DNA from: CAIVVT01 sp963757265
GTDB taxonomy: Bacteria > Acidobacteriota > Terriglobia > Bryobacterales > Bryobacteraceae
Assembly (NCBI GenBank): GCA_963757265.1
Contig: CAVWRA010000011.1
Location: 124,001 to 188,000 of the forward strand
Length of the DNA: 64,000 nt
Direction: 5' to 3'
The notes under the pieces are model-generated. The model ran no database searches. It had not been told where the DNA came from and saw only the letters and a program-made list of their open reading frames with translations. Shown in pieces: positions 1-12,174 of this stretch (its first letter is position 1; every line of letters starts with the position of its first letter). Position numbers and translations under genes: made by a program.

Positions 1-108
1 CAGCGCGACGTCGAGGAAGGACTTGGGCTTGCCGTGGTCGTGATAGGGCAGCGATTGGAGGTCGAACTCGTAGCTCACGTTTGCCGGCAGGAACGTTATT
101 TTCGCCAC
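1..108 (-). CDS. 2Fe-2S ferredoxin-like protein, N-terminal part only
   Basis: Reading leftwards from a GTG at 106-108 gives 36 codons that run off the window edge. They begin VAKITFLPANVSYEFD and continue to HGKPKSFLDVAL. This resembles the N-terminus of plant-type and adrenodoxin-type 2Fe-2S ferredoxins (a KITFLP strand, then a SFLDVAL helix just before the cluster-binding cysteine loop). The cysteines themselves lie outside the window, so the cluster cannot be confirmed. A GAGG lies only 2 bases before the GTG, so the start could be slightly different. The gene is divergent from argS. The family call is inferred from sequence style only. Confidence 0.55.
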   Translation of the reverse strand, partial: MAKITFLPANVSYEFDLQSLPYHDHGKPKSFLDVAL

Positions 109-311
109 GACCTCAATTATAGCTCAATCGCGGACCGTTTTAGTCGTAGATTGCGTGGAGATCCCGCAACGCCCGCATAGCTGATTGAAAGAACAGAACA
201 TATGAATCGTAGAGGACGGAAGTGCAACGGCTGTTGTAAGGCTGAGCGGGCGGGATGCCGCGGACCCCAGCGAGCCCTCGCCAACGGCTTGCCGCGCGAT
301 CGCCTGATACG

Positions 312-2267
312 ATGAAGCTTGTGTTTGCCATCCTCGAACGTCGTATTCGCGAACAGATAACCGCCCACCTCGCGTCCAAAATCGCCGATCTCCCACCGGT
401 CAGCGTGGAGCAGCCCAAGGAGCCGGCGTTCGGCGAATTCGCGCTGCCCATCGCCTTCCATCTGGCTCGCCAATTGAGGAAATCCCCGCGCGTCATCGCC
501 CAAGAGATCGCAGCCGATTTCCCCCCCATTGCGGGCGTTTCAGCCGTCGAGATTGCGGGCGGCGGGTACCTGAATCTGCGGCTGGACCGCGGGGCGTATG
601 CCGTCAGCCTGCTGCGCGGTGAGGATCTGCCGTCCAGCCCCGCCCCCGGCAAGGTGATCGTCGAGCACACCAATATCAACCCCAACAAAGCGGCCCACAT
701 CGGCCACTTGCGCAACGCGGTGCTGGGCGACACCTTCGTGCGCCTGCTGCGCGCCTGCGGCCGCGAGGTCGAGGTGCAGAATTACATCGACAACACCGGC
801 GTGCAGGTGGCCGATGTCGTGGTCGGCTTCCACTATCTGGAAGGCAAATCGCCCGCCGAAGTGCGGGCCCTGTTGGGCCGGGAGCGCTTCGATTATTACT
901 GTTGGGATCTGTACGCGCGCACTTCGCAATACTACGGCCAGCATCCCGAGGCGCTCGATTGGCGCCGCGAGACACTGCACGCCATTGAGCGCGGCGCAGG
1001 CGTGCTGGCGGAACTGGCGCACCTGATTGCCGACGCCATCGTCGAGCGCCACCTGGACACCATGCTCCGCCTGGGCGTCGAGTACGACGTGCTGCCGCGC
1101 GAAAGCGAGATCCTGCATCTGCAATTCTGGGCCACCGCCTTCGAGCAGCTCAAGCAGCGCAACGCCATCTACTTCGAAACCGAGGGCAAGAACGCCGGCT
1201 GCTGGGTGATGGCCGGGGCCCATTTCCGCGAGAACGCGGGTGAGCAGGACTCCAAGGTGATCGTGCGCTCGAACGGCACGGTGACCTACGTCGGCAAGGA
1301 CATCGCCTACCAGTTGTGGAAGTTCGGGCTGCTGGGCCAGGATTTCCATTACCGGCCGTTGCGCACCTATCCCGACGGACACGTCGCCTGGGTCGCCACG
1401 GACGAGCCTTACGAGGGCGTTGCGCCCCGCTTCGGCGGCGGCTCCGAGGTCTACAATGTCATCGACTCGCGGCAATCGTATCTACAGGACGTGGTGGTGG
1501 CGGGCCTGCGGGCGCTGGGCTATGGCGGTCAGGCGGATCGCTCCGTGCACTTCAGTTATGAGATGGTCGCGTTGAGTCCCCGCACCTGCGCCGAGCTGGG
1601 GATCGAGCTGAGCGCCGAGGACCAGCGGCGGCCCTACGTCGAGGTCTCCGGACGCAAGGGTCTCGGCGTCAAGGCCGACGACCTGATCGACAAGCTCATC
1701 GAAAAAGCCCGGGCCGAGGTGGATTCGCGCCACGCCGGCCGGCCGGAAGACGAGCGCGCGCGGGTCGCGTCGGAGATTGCGATTGCCGCCCTGCGCTACT
1801 TTCTGCTGAAGTTCACGCGCAATACGGTCATCGCGTTCGACCTGCAAGAGGCGCTCAGCTTCGAAGGCGAGACGGGGCCGTATCTGCTCTACACCGCGGT
1901 CCGCGCGCGCAGCATCTTCCGGCAATTCACGGCGCGTGGAGAAACTCTGCCCGATTTTTCCCGCATTCTGGACGCGGAAGCGATGCGCCGGCAGCTGGCG
2001 GACGAAGGGTGCTGGCAGCTACTGCTGGCGGCGTCGAAGGCGAACAAGGCGTTGGAAAGCGCTCTGGCCAGCGGCGAGCCGGCACACGTGGCGAAATACG
2101 CCTTCACGCTCGCCCAATCGTTCAACGCGTTCTATCACAACTATCCGATCCTCTCCGAACAAAACGCGGAAAAGCGAGCGTTTTTGCTGTGGATGACGGA
2201 CTATTTCAGGGCCCAATTAGACCGAACGCTGGCCATTCTCGGCATTCCCGCGCCGGAATACATGTGA
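312..2267 (+). CDS. argS: arginyl-tRNA synthetase
   Basis: Cytoplasmic class I aminoacyl-tRNA synthetase that charges tRNA-Arg with arginine. The 651-residue product has the N-terminal additional domain (residues 1-100), the HIGH signature as HIGHLRN (first His near residue 129), a KMSK-equivalent loop SGRKGLGVKADDL, and a C-terminal DALR anticodon-binding domain around ETGPYLLYTAVRARS. The start is the ATG at 312 (MKLVFAILERR). The frame stays open 19 codons upstream to 255, but that extension is low-complexity and unlike ArgS. The length is slightly above the usual 550-600 residues. It is a single-copy housekeeping gene and no operon partner is evident. Confidence 0.96.
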   Translation: MKLVFAILERRIREQITAHLASKIADLPPVSVEQPKEPAFGEFALPIAFHLARQLRKSPRVIAQEIAADFPPIAGVSAVEIAGGGYLNLRLDRGAYAVSLLRGEDLPSSPAPGKVIVEHTNINPNKAAHIGHLRNAVLGDTFVRLLRACGREVEVQNYIDNTGVQVADVVVGFHYLEGKSPAEVRALLGRERFDYYCWDLYARTSQYYGQHPEALDWRRETLHAIERGAGVLAELAHLIADAIVERHLDTMLRLGVEYDVLPRESEILHLQFWATAFEQLKQRNAIYFETEGKNAGCWVMAGAHFRENAGEQDSKVIVRSNGTVTYVGKDIAYQLWKFGLLGQDFHYRPLRTYPDGHVAWVATDEPYEGVAPRFGGGSEVYNVIDSRQSYLQDVVVAGLRALGYGGQADRSVHFSYEMVALSPRTCAELGIELSAEDQRRPYVEVSGRKGLGVKADDLIDKLIEKARAEVDSRHAGRPEDERARVASEIAIAALRYFLLKFTRNTVIAFDLQEALSFEGETGPYLLYTAVRARSIFRQFTARGETLPDFSRILDAEAMRRQLADEGCWQLLLAASKANKALESALASGEPAHVAKYAFTLAQSFNAFYHNYPILSEQNAEKRAFLLWMTDYFRAQLDRTLAILGIPAPEYM

Positions 2268-2287
2268 GCCGATGCAGCCTGTGATGG

Positions 2288-2728
2288 TCAGATATGACGA
2301 CCGTCGGGAGTCGCCGCCAGGCTCAACTGCGCGGTTGGATTCATGCTGAAAGTGACGATCTGCGGGCAGCGGAAGCAAGCCTGCCGGCCTTCCTGAACGA
2401 ACCAACGGCAGGTGGGCCGGATGCGGCACGCGGGAAGGGAATCGTCAACAGCAGGGAGCAATTGGACCAATTTGGCGCCCAATCGGCAATCAGTTCCATC
2501 GAAATGGCAGCAGGCTTTCTCCTGGCAGGGGGCGGCAAAACGCATCACCTGGGCCGGTGGGACCGGGCCGGCGAGAGCGAGTAATTCCTCGCTCACCGGC
2601 ACCGGTCTTTCAAGCCATGCAACGCGCGGCGCGCCCGCGGTCCCGCCCACTACGCCGAACACCATACTGCCGGCCATGCCGGGCTGGGCACTCGGGCAGA
2701 GGATCGGGCCTGAGCTTTTCGGTTCCAC
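2288..2728 (-). CDS. cysteine-rich protein of unknown function
   Basis: 146 residues from a GTG start; I do not recognise the family. The C-terminal half is rich in spaced cysteines (EKACCHFDGTDCRLG, then PACRIRPTCRWFVQEG and QACFRCPQIVT), which suggests metal or Fe-S binding, but no standard cluster motif is complete. The N-terminal third is Gly/Pro/Ala-rich. It starts 3 bases after the stop of the upstream 103-residue gene, so the two are very probably co-transcribed and perhaps translationally coupled. It ends 20 bases from the argS stop (convergent). Codon use is ordinary for the region. That it is a gene is likely; its function is unknown. Confidence 0.6.
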   Translation of the reverse strand: MEPKSSGPILCPSAQPGMAGSMVFGVVGGTAGAPRVAWLERPVPVSEELLALAGPVPPAQVMRFAAPCQEKACCHFDGTDCRLGAKLVQLLPAVDDSLPACRIRPTCRWFVQEGRQACFRCPQIVTFSMNPTAQLSLAATPDGRHI

Positions 2729-2731
2729 GAT

Positions 2732-3043
2732 TTAGGACTTGCTCACCACACGCGGAGAGTACACCAGACCCAGAATGTGGCCTGGCAATTTGTGGGCCTC
2801 CTGAGCCCCCGCCGCGGCGCCTTGTGCGGCCAGCGTGCCCACCGAAGCCTGAACGGCCACCCCGCCTTCGCGGCCGATTGTATTGGCGATTTTGCTAGCA
2901 TTTTCCGCTGTTGCAAGATTCTCCGGCGCGACAAAACCGACCCAGATTTTGTCAATCGGCACGGCGCCGTGTTTACCGAGTACCTGTTCGACCGCGCTTT
3001 GCACCGCGGACGCGAGTTCGTTCAATGGGAGATGTGGAGGCAT
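2732..3043 (-). CDS. small protein of unknown function, first gene of a two-gene operon
   Basis: 103 residues starting at ATG 3043 (MPPHLPLNELASAVQSAV), with GAGG at 3053-3056 at good spacing and a strong sigma70-like promoter just upstream. The N-terminal half looks helical. The C-terminal half is Gly/Ala-rich (GTLAAQGAAAGAQEAHKL) and has no cysteines. No signal peptide or membrane segment is apparent. I do not recognise the family. It is followed after 3 bases by the cysteine-rich gene, so the pair should be considered together. Confidence 0.6.
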   Translation of the reverse strand: MPPHLPLNELASAVQSAVEQVLGKHGAVPIDKIWVGFVAPENLATAENASKIANTIGREGGVAVQASVGTLAAQGAAAGAQEAHKLPGHILGLVYSPRVVSKS

Positions 3044-3062
3044 TTTAGTGTACCTCGGTCAA

Positions 3063-3090
3063 ATTAATTCAAAATGTACGATGTTGTCAA
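3063..3090 (-). promoter_or_regulatory. sigma70-type promoter for the two-gene operon
   Basis: On the minus strand a perfect TTGACA (3085-3090) is followed after 16 bases by ATTAAT (3063-3068), 4 of 6 to TATAAT. The predicted transcript start is near 3056, just above the GAGG and ATG of the 103-residue gene. The AT-rich stretch stands out in a GC-rich window. The call is pattern-based only. Confidence 0.45.
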
Positions 3091-3384
3091 GAATTATTTT
3101 CGGCCTATGCGCGAGTTTTTTGCAGGTTTTCCGGTTAATTCCGGCGATAGCGTCCAGAACCAAGCTAAGGTGGCGGACAAAACAGGCGCCATGTTGTCAA
3201 CAGCCGCCTTGCATTTAGCCATCAAATCTTCATGGAAGATCGGATACTTGTGGGGCCATTTCGGCCAAAAATTGAAGCGCGCGATGCGCCGGCGTGAGCG
3301 GATCCAGGCGGCCGATTGGCTTGGGAAGATGCTGCTCCCGCGCTGCGATGCTCCCGCACCACGCTACAATGAGGGCGAAAAACC
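3091..3384. other. intergenic region between divergent operons, no gene seen
   Basis: Together with 3044-3090 this makes a 341-base gap between the minus-strand operon and acnA. An open plus-strand frame runs through it from 3074, but its product lacks any family resemblance and it overlaps acnA in the wrong frame, so I leave it out. A TACAAT at 3365-3370 and GAGGG at 3371-3375 lie just upstream of acnA. The latter is the probable acnA ribosome-binding site. Confidence 0.5.
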
Positions 3385-6033
<2,649 letters not shown>

Positions 6034-6043
6034 TCCGGCCCGC

Positions 6044-6367
6044 TTACTCGAGACCGAGAGGCTTGGGTGGCGGCGTGGTGGGATCGTCCTGCTTTGCCTT
6101 TTTCAATAGCTCCTCGAACTTGCGGTCCAGGATACTTTTTGACGACTTCATGGCTTCCACCGATTTCTGAAAGGCTGCTTCGCGCGCCTTCTCCTCGCCT
6201 TTGAGACGCTGGACGCCCGCTTCGAGATCCTCAATCGTCTTAGGCCGCGGCTTCTCCTTAAACTCGAGCACTGCTCTAACCTGCGCATCTACCTTCAGCG
6301 TCGCCCCGCAGCAGGGGCATTCGATCTCGAAAGTCGGGATCCGGGGGGCATTGTGCGAGGGTGGCAT
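6044..6367 (-). CDS. small zinc-ribbon / coiled-coil protein
   Basis: 107 residues. The N-terminus carries one CPCC knuckle (FEIECPCCGATLKVD). A long charged helix (about residues 45-95, rich in Glu, Lys and Arg, with RLKGEEKAREAAF) probably forms a coiled coil, followed by a Pro-rich tail. With only one CxxC pair it could bind zinc as a dimer or be a degenerate ribbon. No partner gene is evident. It is divergent from metH and converges on acnA with a 10-base gap. The function is unknown. Confidence 0.65.
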   Translation of the reverse strand: MPPSHNAPRIPTFEIECPCCGATLKVDAQVRAVLEFKEKPRPKTIEDLEAGVQRLKGEEKAREAAFQKSVEAMKSSKSILDRKFEELLKKAKQDDPTTPPPKPLGLE

Positions 6368-6499
6368 ACCGGCCCTATTGTGCCACAGGCGCAGTTCTTA
6401 AGTCGCGAGGATCTCGGTGTGGATGATGCGGTCGTTTTTCGATTCAAATGCGCCACACGGCCGGCCGCGGCCAGTACGCTACCATGGAATGAACCCCTC

Positions 6500-9400
6500 A
6501 TGGATCACTGGGAAGAGCGTCAACAGGCCCTTCGGGAGGCATTGAACTCGCGCATCGTTGTTCTCGACGGTGCGATGGGCACAATGCTGCAACGGGCCGG
6601 CCTGGCGGCGGCGGATTTCGGCGGAATTGAGCTGGAAGGCTGCAATGAAAACCTGGTGCGCACCCGGCCTGACGTAGTGCTCGACGTGCACCGCGCTTAC
6701 TTCGCGGCCGGCGCCGACATGGTCGAAACAAACTCGTTTGGCGGGACTCCTCTGGTGCTGGCCGAGTACGGGTTGCACGATGACGCCGCGTTGCTAAACC
6801 GGCGTGCGGCCGAACTGGCGCGCCAGGCGGCGGAGCAGTTCTCCACACCGGGCCGGCTACGCTTCGTTGCCGGCTCGATGGGTCCTACGACGAAGTCGAT
6901 CACGGTCACCGGCGGCGTAACCTTCGAGGAATTGAAGCGCAGCTACTCCATTCAAGCCCGGGGTTTGATCGAGGGCGGCGCCGATGTGCTGCTGGTCGAA
7001 ACCTGTCAGGACACGCGCAACGTCAAGGCCGCGCTGCTGGCGATCGATGCGCTGGCCCGGGCCTCAGCGCGCCCCATTCCCGTCATGGTCTCGGGCACCA
7101 TTGAGCCGATGGGCACCATGCTCGCGGGCCAGACCGCCGAGGCGTTTTATGTCTCCGTTGAACACGCCGACCTTCTCTCCATCGGCTTGAATTGCGCCAC
7201 CGGGCCGGAGTTCATGACCGACCACATCCGCTCCCTGCACCACATGGCTGCGACGCGCGTCTCGTGCTACCCCAACGCCGGTCTGCCCAATGAAGAAGGC
7301 AGATACCTTGAGACTCCGGCAAGTCTCGCGGCGCAGCTCGAGAAGTTCGTCGATCACGGCTGGCTGAACATTGTCGGCGGCTGTTGTGGCACCACGCCCG
7401 ATCACATTCGCGCCATCGCCCGGATGGTCGAGGGCAAACAGCCGCGCACGGTACCGGCAAAGGAACTGCGAAGCTATTACTCCGGCATTGACTTCGTCGA
7501 AGCGGAGGAATCCAACCGGCCGCTGCTGGTCGGCGAGCGAACCAATGTCATCGGCTCGCGGCTTTTCAAGCAGATGATAGCCGAAGAGAAGTGGGAAGAA
7601 GCAAGCGAGATCGGACGCCGGCAGGTGCGCAACGGCGCTCACATCGTCGATGTCTGCCTGCAATCGAGCGATCGGGAAGAATTAAGGGACATCGCGCCCT
7701 TCTATGAGAAGCTCATTCGCAAGATAAAGGCGCCTATCATGATCGATACGACGGACCAGAAAGCCGTCGAACTTGCGCTGACTTACTCGCAGGGCAAGGC
7801 AATCATTAACTCTGTGAACCTGGAGGACGGCGAAGAGAAATTCGAAAGTATCTGTCCGCTCGCGCACGCCTATGGCGCGGCGCTGGTGGTGGGCACCATC
7901 GACGAAGATCCGCTCCAGGCGCAGGCCTTCACGCGCGAGCGCAAGCTCCAGGTCGCCCAGCGCTCGGTCGAGTTACTCACACAGAAGTACGGCATTCCGA
8001 TTACCAACATCATTATCGACACGCTCGTCTTCCCCTGCGCCACGGGCGACGAAAATTACATCGGCGGCCCGGTGGAGACGATCGAAGCGATCGGTACGAT
8101 CAGGCAGGCGCTGCCGGGCGTGAAGACGATTCTAGGTATCTCAAATGTCAGTTTCGGACTGCCCGCCGCGGCGCGGGAAGTCGTTAACTCGGTCTTCCTC
8201 TACTACGCGACGAAGGCCGGTCTGGACCTCGCCATCGTGAACACCGAGAAGCTGGAGCGCTTCGCCTCCATTCCTCTCGAACAACGGCGTCTGGCGGAGA
8301 ATCTGCTTTTCAACACGCCGCCATCGGAAGTCTCAGCGGAATTTCCCCGGCGTGAGTTGCTCCTCGGCGCACCACAGGACTGGCGCGAACAGAGCAAGGA
8401 ACAGCGCGTTGCGGTCAACCAGTTCAACATCGCTGCCCTGGCTGAGCATTTCCGCCGGAATGTCAAGCCCGCTAAAGCGCCGAAGGAGAGCATTCCGCTC
8501 GATCAACGGCTCGCGAATTACATCATTGAAGGCACCAAAGACGGGCTGATCGACGATCTCGAGCGCAAGCGCGCGGAAGGCGTCGAGCCGCTCGAGATCA
8601 TCAACGGGCCGCTGATGGCCGGGATGAGCGAGGTCGGGCGGCTGTTCAACAACAATGAGCTGATCGTGGCCGAGGTGCTGCAGTCGGCCGAGGCCATGAA
8701 GGCCGCCGTCAGCCATCTGGAACAATTCATGCGCAAGGCCGACGCGGCCGCGCGTGGCAAGATCGTCCTTGCAACCGTGAAGGGCGACGTCCACGACATC
8801 GGCAAGAACCTGGTCGAGATCATCCTCAGCAACAACGGCTACACGGTCATCAATCTCGGCATCCGGGTGAGTTCCGAAGCGCTGATCCAGGCCTGGCGGG
8901 AGCACGCGCCCGATGCCCTGGGCCTGTCCGGGCTGCTGGTGAAAAGCGCCCAGCAGATGGTGAGTACCGCCGAGGATTTCCAGAACGCCGGCATCCAGGT
9001 CCCATTGCTGGTCGGCGGCGCGGCGCTCTCGGAGAAGTTCGCGACGACGAAAATCGCCCCGGCCTATGGCGCGCCGACCTTCTATGCCAAGGACGCCATG
9101 ACCGGTCTGCGCCTGCTCAACGAAATCATGGACCCGCTCACGCGCGAGGAGCGGCTGCGGAGTCACGTTTTCGCCGCACCGGCTCCTGCCTCCACCGCTC
9201 CGGCCACTGCGCCGATGACGCCCGGCGACCAGCGCAGCTCGAAGGTACGCACCAATATCCCCATCCCGCAGATTCCTTACAAGGATCGCCGGGCCCGGCT
9301 CGTGCCGAACTTACAAGAGGTCTGGAGTTATATCAACCCTTACATGCTGTACGGCCGCCATCTTGGTTATAAGGGTAACTTCGAAAAGGATCTGCACGAA

Positions 9401-10081
9401 CGGAACCCGCGGGCATTAGAGCTATTCCACGATGTGGAAGCCGTGAAGCAGCGCTCGGCCGGCTTTATGAAGGTCCGCGCCGTCTGGCGCTTCTTCGATG
9501 CGCAGCGGGAAGGCAACTCTATCCATCTCTTTGAGCCCGGAGCCGCGAGTCCGGCCCATACTTTCCACTTTTCACGGCAGGCCAGGGAGAATGGACTCTG
9601 CCTCAGCGACTACGTCCTCGATCCCGACGACAACGGAGAGCGCGACCATATCGCGATGTTCGTGGTAACTGCCGGCGAGGGAATCCGCGCCTACTCGGAA
9701 CATGCCAAGGCCGCCGGCGATTTCTTCCTCGCACACTGTATCCAGGCTCTGGCCATTGAGACTGCGGAAGGCTGCGCCGAGTACCTGCACCGCCGCATGC
9801 GGGAGGATTGGGGCTTCCCCGACTCTCCGGCGATGACCATGAAGGACCGCTTCACCTCGCGCTACCGCGGCAAGCGCTATAGCTTCGGCTACCCGGCCTG
9901 CCCGCGTCTGGAAGACCAGGAAGCTCTATTCCAGCTGCTGCGCCCGGAGGAGATCGGCGTGGAGTTGACCGAAGGTTTCATGATGGATCCCGAAGCCTCG
10001 GTGAGCGCGCTCGTATTCCACCATCCGGACGCCGGCTACTTCAGCGTCAGCGAAGAGCCCGTGGCGCAGGCGCCGGCCTGA
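6500..10081 (+). CDS. metH: cobalamin-dependent methionine synthase
   Basis: Transfers the methyl group of 5-methyltetrahydrofolate to homocysteine through bound methylcobalamin. The 1193-residue product contains all four modules in order: homocysteine-binding barrel with zinc ligands Cys232 (GLNCATGP) and Cys295/Cys296 (VGGCCGTT), pterin-binding barrel, B12 domain with GDVHDIGKN (His765 the likely cobalt ligand), and the C-terminal AdoMet reactivation domain (RYRGKRYSFGYPACP). I chose ATG 6500 (MDHWEERQQALREAL). The frame is open 49 codons further upstream, but that part is unlike MetH and overlaps the divergent gene. A Pro/Ala/Thr-rich linker precedes the activation domain. I saw no cobalamin or SAM riboswitch upstream. 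Confidence 0.97.
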   Translation: MDHWEERQQALREALNSRIVVLDGAMGTMLQRAGLAAADFGGIELEGCNENLVRTRPDVVLDVHRAYFAAGADMVETNSFGGTPLVLAEYGLHDDAALLNRRAAELARQAAEQFSTPGRLRFVAGSMGPTTKSITVTGGVTFEELKRSYSIQARGLIEGGADVLLVETCQDTRNVKAALLAIDALARASARPIPVMVSGTIEPMGTMLAGQTAEAFYVSVEHADLLSIGLNCATGPEFMTDHIRSLHHMAATRVSCYPNAGLPNEEGRYLETPASLAAQLEKFVDHGWLNIVGGCCGTTPDHIRAIARMVEGKQPRTVPAKELRSYYSGIDFVEAEESNRPLLVGERTNVIGSRLFKQMIAEEKWEEASEIGRRQVRNGAHIVDVCLQSSDREELRDIAPFYEKLIRKIKAPIMIDTTDQKAVELALTYSQGKAIINSVNLEDGEEKFESICPLAHAYGAALVVGTIDEDPLQAQAFTRERKLQVAQRSVELLTQKYGIPITNIIIDTLVFPCATGDENYIGGPVETIEAIGTIRQALPGVKTILGISNVSFGLPAAAREVVNSVFLYYATKAGLDLAIVNTEKLERFASIPLEQRRLAENLLFNTPPSEVSAEFPRRELLLGAPQDWREQSKEQRVAVNQFNIAALAEHFRRNVKPAKAPKESIPLDQRLANYIIEGTKDGLIDDLERKRAEGVEPLEIINGPLMAGMSEVGRLFNNNELIVAEVLQSAEAMKAAVSHLEQFMRKADAAARGKIVLATVKGDVHDIGKNLVEIILSNNGYTVINLGIRVSSEALIQAWREHAPDALGLSGLLVKSAQQMVSTAEDFQNAGIQVPLLVGGAALSEKFATTKIAPAYGAPTFYAKDAMTGLRLLNEIMDPLTREERLRSHVFAAPAPASTAPATAPMTPGDQRSSKVRTNIPIPQIPYKDRRARLVPNLQEVWSYINPYMLYGRHLGYKGNFEKDLHERNPRALELFHDVEAVKQRSAGFMKVRAVWRFFDAQREGNSIHLFEPGAASPAHTFHFSRQARENGLCLSDYVLDPDDNGERDHIAMFVVTAGEGIRAYSEHAKAAGDFFLAHCIQALAIETAEGCAEYLHRRMREDWGFPDSPAMTMKDRFTSRYRGKRYSFGYPACPRLEDQEALFQLLRPEEIGVELTEGFMMDPEASVSALVFHHPDAGYFSVSEEPVAQAPA

Positions 10082-10114
10082 CGCTGCGGCCTGTCTTCCC
10101 GTCGGGGGCTGCGT

Positions 10115-11932
10115 TCACTCCTCTGCGCCCGCGGCCTCGTCCCGGTCGGCTGGAGTTGTCGAGATACAACAATGCAGGTTGACGCCGATCTTGAATGAGG
10201 CCTGCGCATGCCGCGCGTTTGAGTCAGTCACCTTGACGACAAAGGAGCGGCTCCGCGAGCTGGTGATCGTTCCGCTGATCGCGCACGTGGTCGGATTCAA
10301 TGTCAGGCCCGCAGGCAGCGCGCCCGAGCTAACCGCACACGTGAAGGGTGGCAATCCGCCGGTGAATGCGATCGTGGCGGAGTAGGGCTTGCCCAATGTG
10401 CCCGCCGCCAGCGCCGGCTGGGTGATCACCGGCTGTGTCGCGCCTGAATCCGGGTCCACCTGCAGAGCTGACTCATCCACGTAATCGAAATCGTCCAGAC
10501 AGAAGCCTGGCCCGGCGCTGCAGGCTCGGTTGGGGGCGACAAAGTCGATCACGGTGCCGGCGGGAACGTCGGCCATCAGCGGCTGGCTCAGTGTGATCGA
10601 GTTCGCCCCCACCGCCTCCACGACCGGGTTCGCGCTCGTCGATCCCGCCACTCCAATGCCCGCGCAGGGCGATTGGCATTGCACCCACATCCCCGCCTTG
10701 ATCCCCTTCGTGTTGGCGAACGGCAGCTGGCTCCCGCTCGCTGCGTCGGCCGATGTCGGCAGCGTCAACGCCACCGCCGCCGGCTTGTAAGCCTTCAGCA
10801 TGCCCAGATCGTCGTCGTTCCAGCGGGCATCCGACGTCCCGGTAATGAAGCCGGAGCTGCCGTTGTCCGCAATGAAAGCCCCATACTGCTGCAGCGCGCG
10901 CGCGATCACCTGGTCGATGGTCGAGAGCGCCGCGATGCGCGCGTTGACGTTCGCGTCGTTGCGCAGCCGGATGCGCGCCCCCATCGGCGGCATCTGCGTC
11001 CCGCTGCCGCCCGCCTTGTGGCGGCCGGGCCAGATGTAGCTGCTCTGGGTAGTCTTCATCGTCATCCGCAGCGCGTGCGCGATCTGGCCGCTGGCCGCTT
11101 CGTCATAACTCACCAGGCCCGGCGTGATCGGCAGTCCCGCGGCGTCGGCCGATGTCCAGCCGGCCGGGCGGAGCGCATCGCTGTTCAGGTTGAACAAAGC
11201 GGAGGAATCGGCGGTCCAGGCCGGCAGCACGGCATAGTACATCTCGTACAGCATGCAGGCGGAGGTATCGATGGTCAGCACGTGCCGGTCGCCGTAGGAT
11301 GTGTTGGTCTGTTCGATGGGCGCATCCGCGGGAATGGGCTCGGCCGTCGGGCCGGTCGTATTGATGCCGAAATCGCTCTCGCTGGGATAGCCGTTGACCG
11401 GGTCGATCGTGATCGTCGTCAGCGCCTGGCCGGCCTCCACCAGCGTGAACGGAATCCCGTACTGCGTGCCGAAATCGGGGTGCAGCATGGTGTTGTGATA
11501 GATGGAATTCCACACCGCGCTCTGCGCATTCACGGGCAAGCCGTCGATCCGCTGCCGCCACACGTTGTCGGCCGGAAAGTAGGTGCACGCGCCCAGATGC
11601 TGGTTCCCGTTGATGGGAATCGTGATCTGCGCCTGCGCCGTGTTGGACGCCGCATCCGTCACCTGAAACAGCACGATGTAATAGCCCGAGCCCGTCGGCG
11701 TCCCGCTGATCGCGCCCGTGGAGGCGTTCAACGTCGTGCCCTCCGGAATTGTCATCGGCGTACTCGCCGCCACAACGCTCCACGTGTAGGGCGACGTGCC
11801 GCCCGAGGCGGTCAGGGTCGCGGAATAGGACTCATACTGCGTGCCGGTGGTCAGGGTCGCCGGGCTGGTGACGGTGAGCGGGCTCCCGGCGGCGAGCACA
11901 GCCGCCCAGAGAACGAGAAATAGAATGCGCAT
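10115..11932 (-). CDS. secreted protein with Ig-like (He_PIG) repeats; paralogue of 45139-46377
   Basis: 605 residues from ATG 11932, with GGAGG 9 bases upstream. A signal peptide (MRILFLVLWAAVLAAGSP) is followed by a putative Ig/cadherin-like domain (SGGTSPYTWSVVAAS to ISGTPTGSGYY). A roughly 330-residue core begins CTYFPADNVWRQRIDGLPV and contains GDRHVLTIDTSACMLYEMY, ALRPAGWTSADAAGLP and TTQSSYIWPGRHKAG. A second He_PIG repeat is C-terminal (GGLPPFTCAVSSGALPAGL). The core is shared with the gene at 45139-46377. Repeats of this Ig type usually serve as adhesion or spacer modules in extracellular proteins. No catalytic motif was recognised. It is convergent with metH. Confidence 0.85.
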   Translation of the reverse strand: MRILFLVLWAAVLAAGSPLTVTSPATLTTGTQYESYSATLTASGGTSPYTWSVVAASTPMTIPEGTTLNASTGAISGTPTGSGYYIVLFQVTDAASNTAQAQITIPINGNQHLGACTYFPADNVWRQRIDGLPVNAQSAVWNSIYHNTMLHPDFGTQYGIPFTLVEAGQALTTITIDPVNGYPSESDFGINTTGPTAEPIPADAPIEQTNTSYGDRHVLTIDTSACMLYEMYYAVLPAWTADSSALFNLNSDALRPAGWTSADAAGLPITPGLVSYDEAASGQIAHALRMTMKTTQSSYIWPGRHKAGGSGTQMPPMGARIRLRNDANVNARIAALSTIDQVIARALQQYGAFIADNGSSGFITGTSDARWNDDDLGMLKAYKPAAVALTLPTSADAASGSQLPFANTKGIKAGMWVQCQSPCAGIGVAGSTSANPVVEAVGANSITLSQPLMADVPAGTVIDFVAPNRACSAGPGFCLDDFDYVDESALQVDPDSGATQPVITQPALAAGTLGKPYSATIAFTGGLPPFTCAVSSGALPAGLTLNPTTCAISGTITSSRSRSFVVKVTDSNARHAQASFKIGVNLHCCISTTPADRDEAAGAEE

Positions 11933-12174
11933 GATTTTTTCCTCCGGAACAAATGAATTCATCTCGACCTGGTCTCGTACTGGCACTTCGCCCGACCCCT
12001 TGGCCGCCGGCGAGCGGACCGGTTTCCGAGCCGCTTTCTTCCCTGCCGGATTTCCGGCCTCGTTACTATTCGACAGGCGTTAGCACTCCCATCCTATTTC
12101 GGTTTCCCGCCGCGGGCAAGCGCGATTCAGGAAATTAAGGTTAAAAAAACCGCAATGCGACCGAAGAGAAAGGT

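Noticed and set aside
6368..6499. Cobalamin or SAM riboswitch before metH
   Set aside because: No B12-box or SAM-I core sequence could be found, and the gap of about 130 bases is short for either once the divergent promoter is allowed for.
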